A stretch of DNA of 64,000 nt from Pelagibius sp964472095 (GTDB lineage Bacteria; Pseudomonadota; Alphaproteobacteria; Kiloniellales; Kiloniellaceae). A program made the translations under genes and the position numbers. This document shows positions 63,687 through 64,000 of this stretch, piece after piece; position 1 is the stretch's first letter, and each line of letters begins with the position of its first letter. The DNA lies in the NCBI GenBank assembly GCA_964472095.1, contig CAYYIV010000008.1, positions 62,001-126,000 of the forward strand. Reading direction: 5' to 3'. Under the pieces are notes generated by a model. That model was not told the DNA's origin. It made no database searches and saw only the letters and a list, made by a program, of their open reading frames with translations.

Positions 63687-64000
63687 CTCCGGACGGCCTG
63701 AGCGACGACCGCCTCTACGACGACCCCGAACTGGTCCAGTTCTACGACCTGGACAACGAAAAGGGGCCAGACGACGACCTGTGCATCCGGATGGCGGCCG
63801 AGGCGCGCAGCGTGCTGGACCTGGGCTGCGGCACCGGGCGCCTCACTGTGGGACTGGCGGGCAATGGCCGCGCTGTGACGGGCGCCGACCCGGCCGCTGC
63901 CATGCTGGACATGGCGCGGCGGCGCGAAGGTGGCGGCAAGGTGGAGTGGGTCGAGGCCGACGCGCGGAGCCTGAGGCTCAACCGCCGCTTCGACCTCATC
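63683..64000 (+). CDS. class I SAM-dependent methyltransferase, 3' end cut by window
   Basis: The first 106 codons of a methyltransferase, with the SAM motif VLDLGCGTGRLTVGL near residues 44-58, the acidic strand VTGADPAAAMLDMARRR and a Gly-Lys-rich turn leading to VEWVEADARSL. ATG 63683 overlaps the stop of the preceding gene (ATGA). The gene continues outside the window. Substrate unknown. Confidence 0.85.
   Translation, partial: MTPDGLSDDRLYDDPELVQFYDLDNEKGPDDDLCIRMAAEARSVLDLGCGTGRLTVGLAGNGRAVTGADPAAAMLDMARRREGGGKVEWVEADARSLRLNRRFDLI

Overview
The window is high-GC DNA (about 65-70 % by eye) and reads as a chromosomal segment of a free-living alphaproteobacterium, most likely Rhodospirillales-like. 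The pointers are a COQ9-family gene near rpsU and a peptide deformylase, two copies of the alphaproteobacterial PAS_5 family, a Tat-exported PhoX-type protein, the membrane-bound cytochrome c urate oxidase PuuD, and several intergenic palindromic elements of the alphaproteobacterial kind. No rRNA, tRNA, CRISPR array or insertion sequence was found. Species cannot be named from sequence alone.

Layout. 1-8.2 kb: 3' part of purK, two tandem PAS_5 genes, def/COQ9, rpsU, a GNAT gene, a large TPR protein, a possible small membrane protein and a LysR regulator. 8.2-8.8 kb: apparent gene remnants. 8.8-21.2 kb: membrane adenylate cyclase, tag, YciI/TetR with a double operator, PhoX, a multi-PAS hybrid histidine kinase, a membrane acyltransferase, an Fpg/Nei-type glycosylase, a Nudix hydrolase and AMP nucleosidase. 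21.2-23.3 kb: a low-GC (about 50 %) island holding a reverse transcriptase fused to a trypsin-like protease, preceded by a candidate msr-msd RNA. This is a retron-type anti-phage system and the most notable content of the window. 23.3-31.4 kb: AraD1-family protein, GNAT, a chemoreceptor with a secreted Cache-like partner, a CPA1 antiporter with a cyclic-nucleotide-binding tail, and a retropepsin-like protease. 31.5-42.9 kb: GntR regulator, a PotABCD-type ABC transporter, an Asp/Glu/hydantoin-type racemase, guanine deaminase, PuuD urate oxidase and a LysR regulator. 43.1-49.2 kb: a membrane glycosyltransferase, a Hanks-type kinase paired with a zinc-ribbon membrane protein, an MddA-like methyltransferase and a winged-helix/hydrolase fusion. 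49.4-64 kb: a purine and ureide catabolic locus with two divergent operons.

How the genes fit together. Guanine goes to xanthine (guanine deaminase), then to urate (XdhAB), then to 5-hydroxyisourate (PuuD), which UraH and UraD convert towards allantoin. PuuE and a carbamoylase/allantoate-amidohydrolase-type M20 enzyme open and degrade allantoin. The racemase beside the GntR-linked transporter could interconvert allantoin enantiomers. A BMP-type ABC importer, translationally coupled to xdhB, probably brings in nucleosides or purines. AMP nucleosidase can feed adenine into purine salvage. XdhC, the usual maturation factor of XDH, is not in the window.

The retron island is a compact unit on the minus strand. 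A promoter-like sequence lies just upstream of a perfect 9-bp inverted repeat that encloses about 108 nt. The downstream arm of that repeat contains the Shine-Dalgarno of the RT-protease gene. The RT keeps the xAxxH, YxDD and VxG signatures of retron RTs, and the C-terminal domain keeps a full His-Asp-Ser triad.
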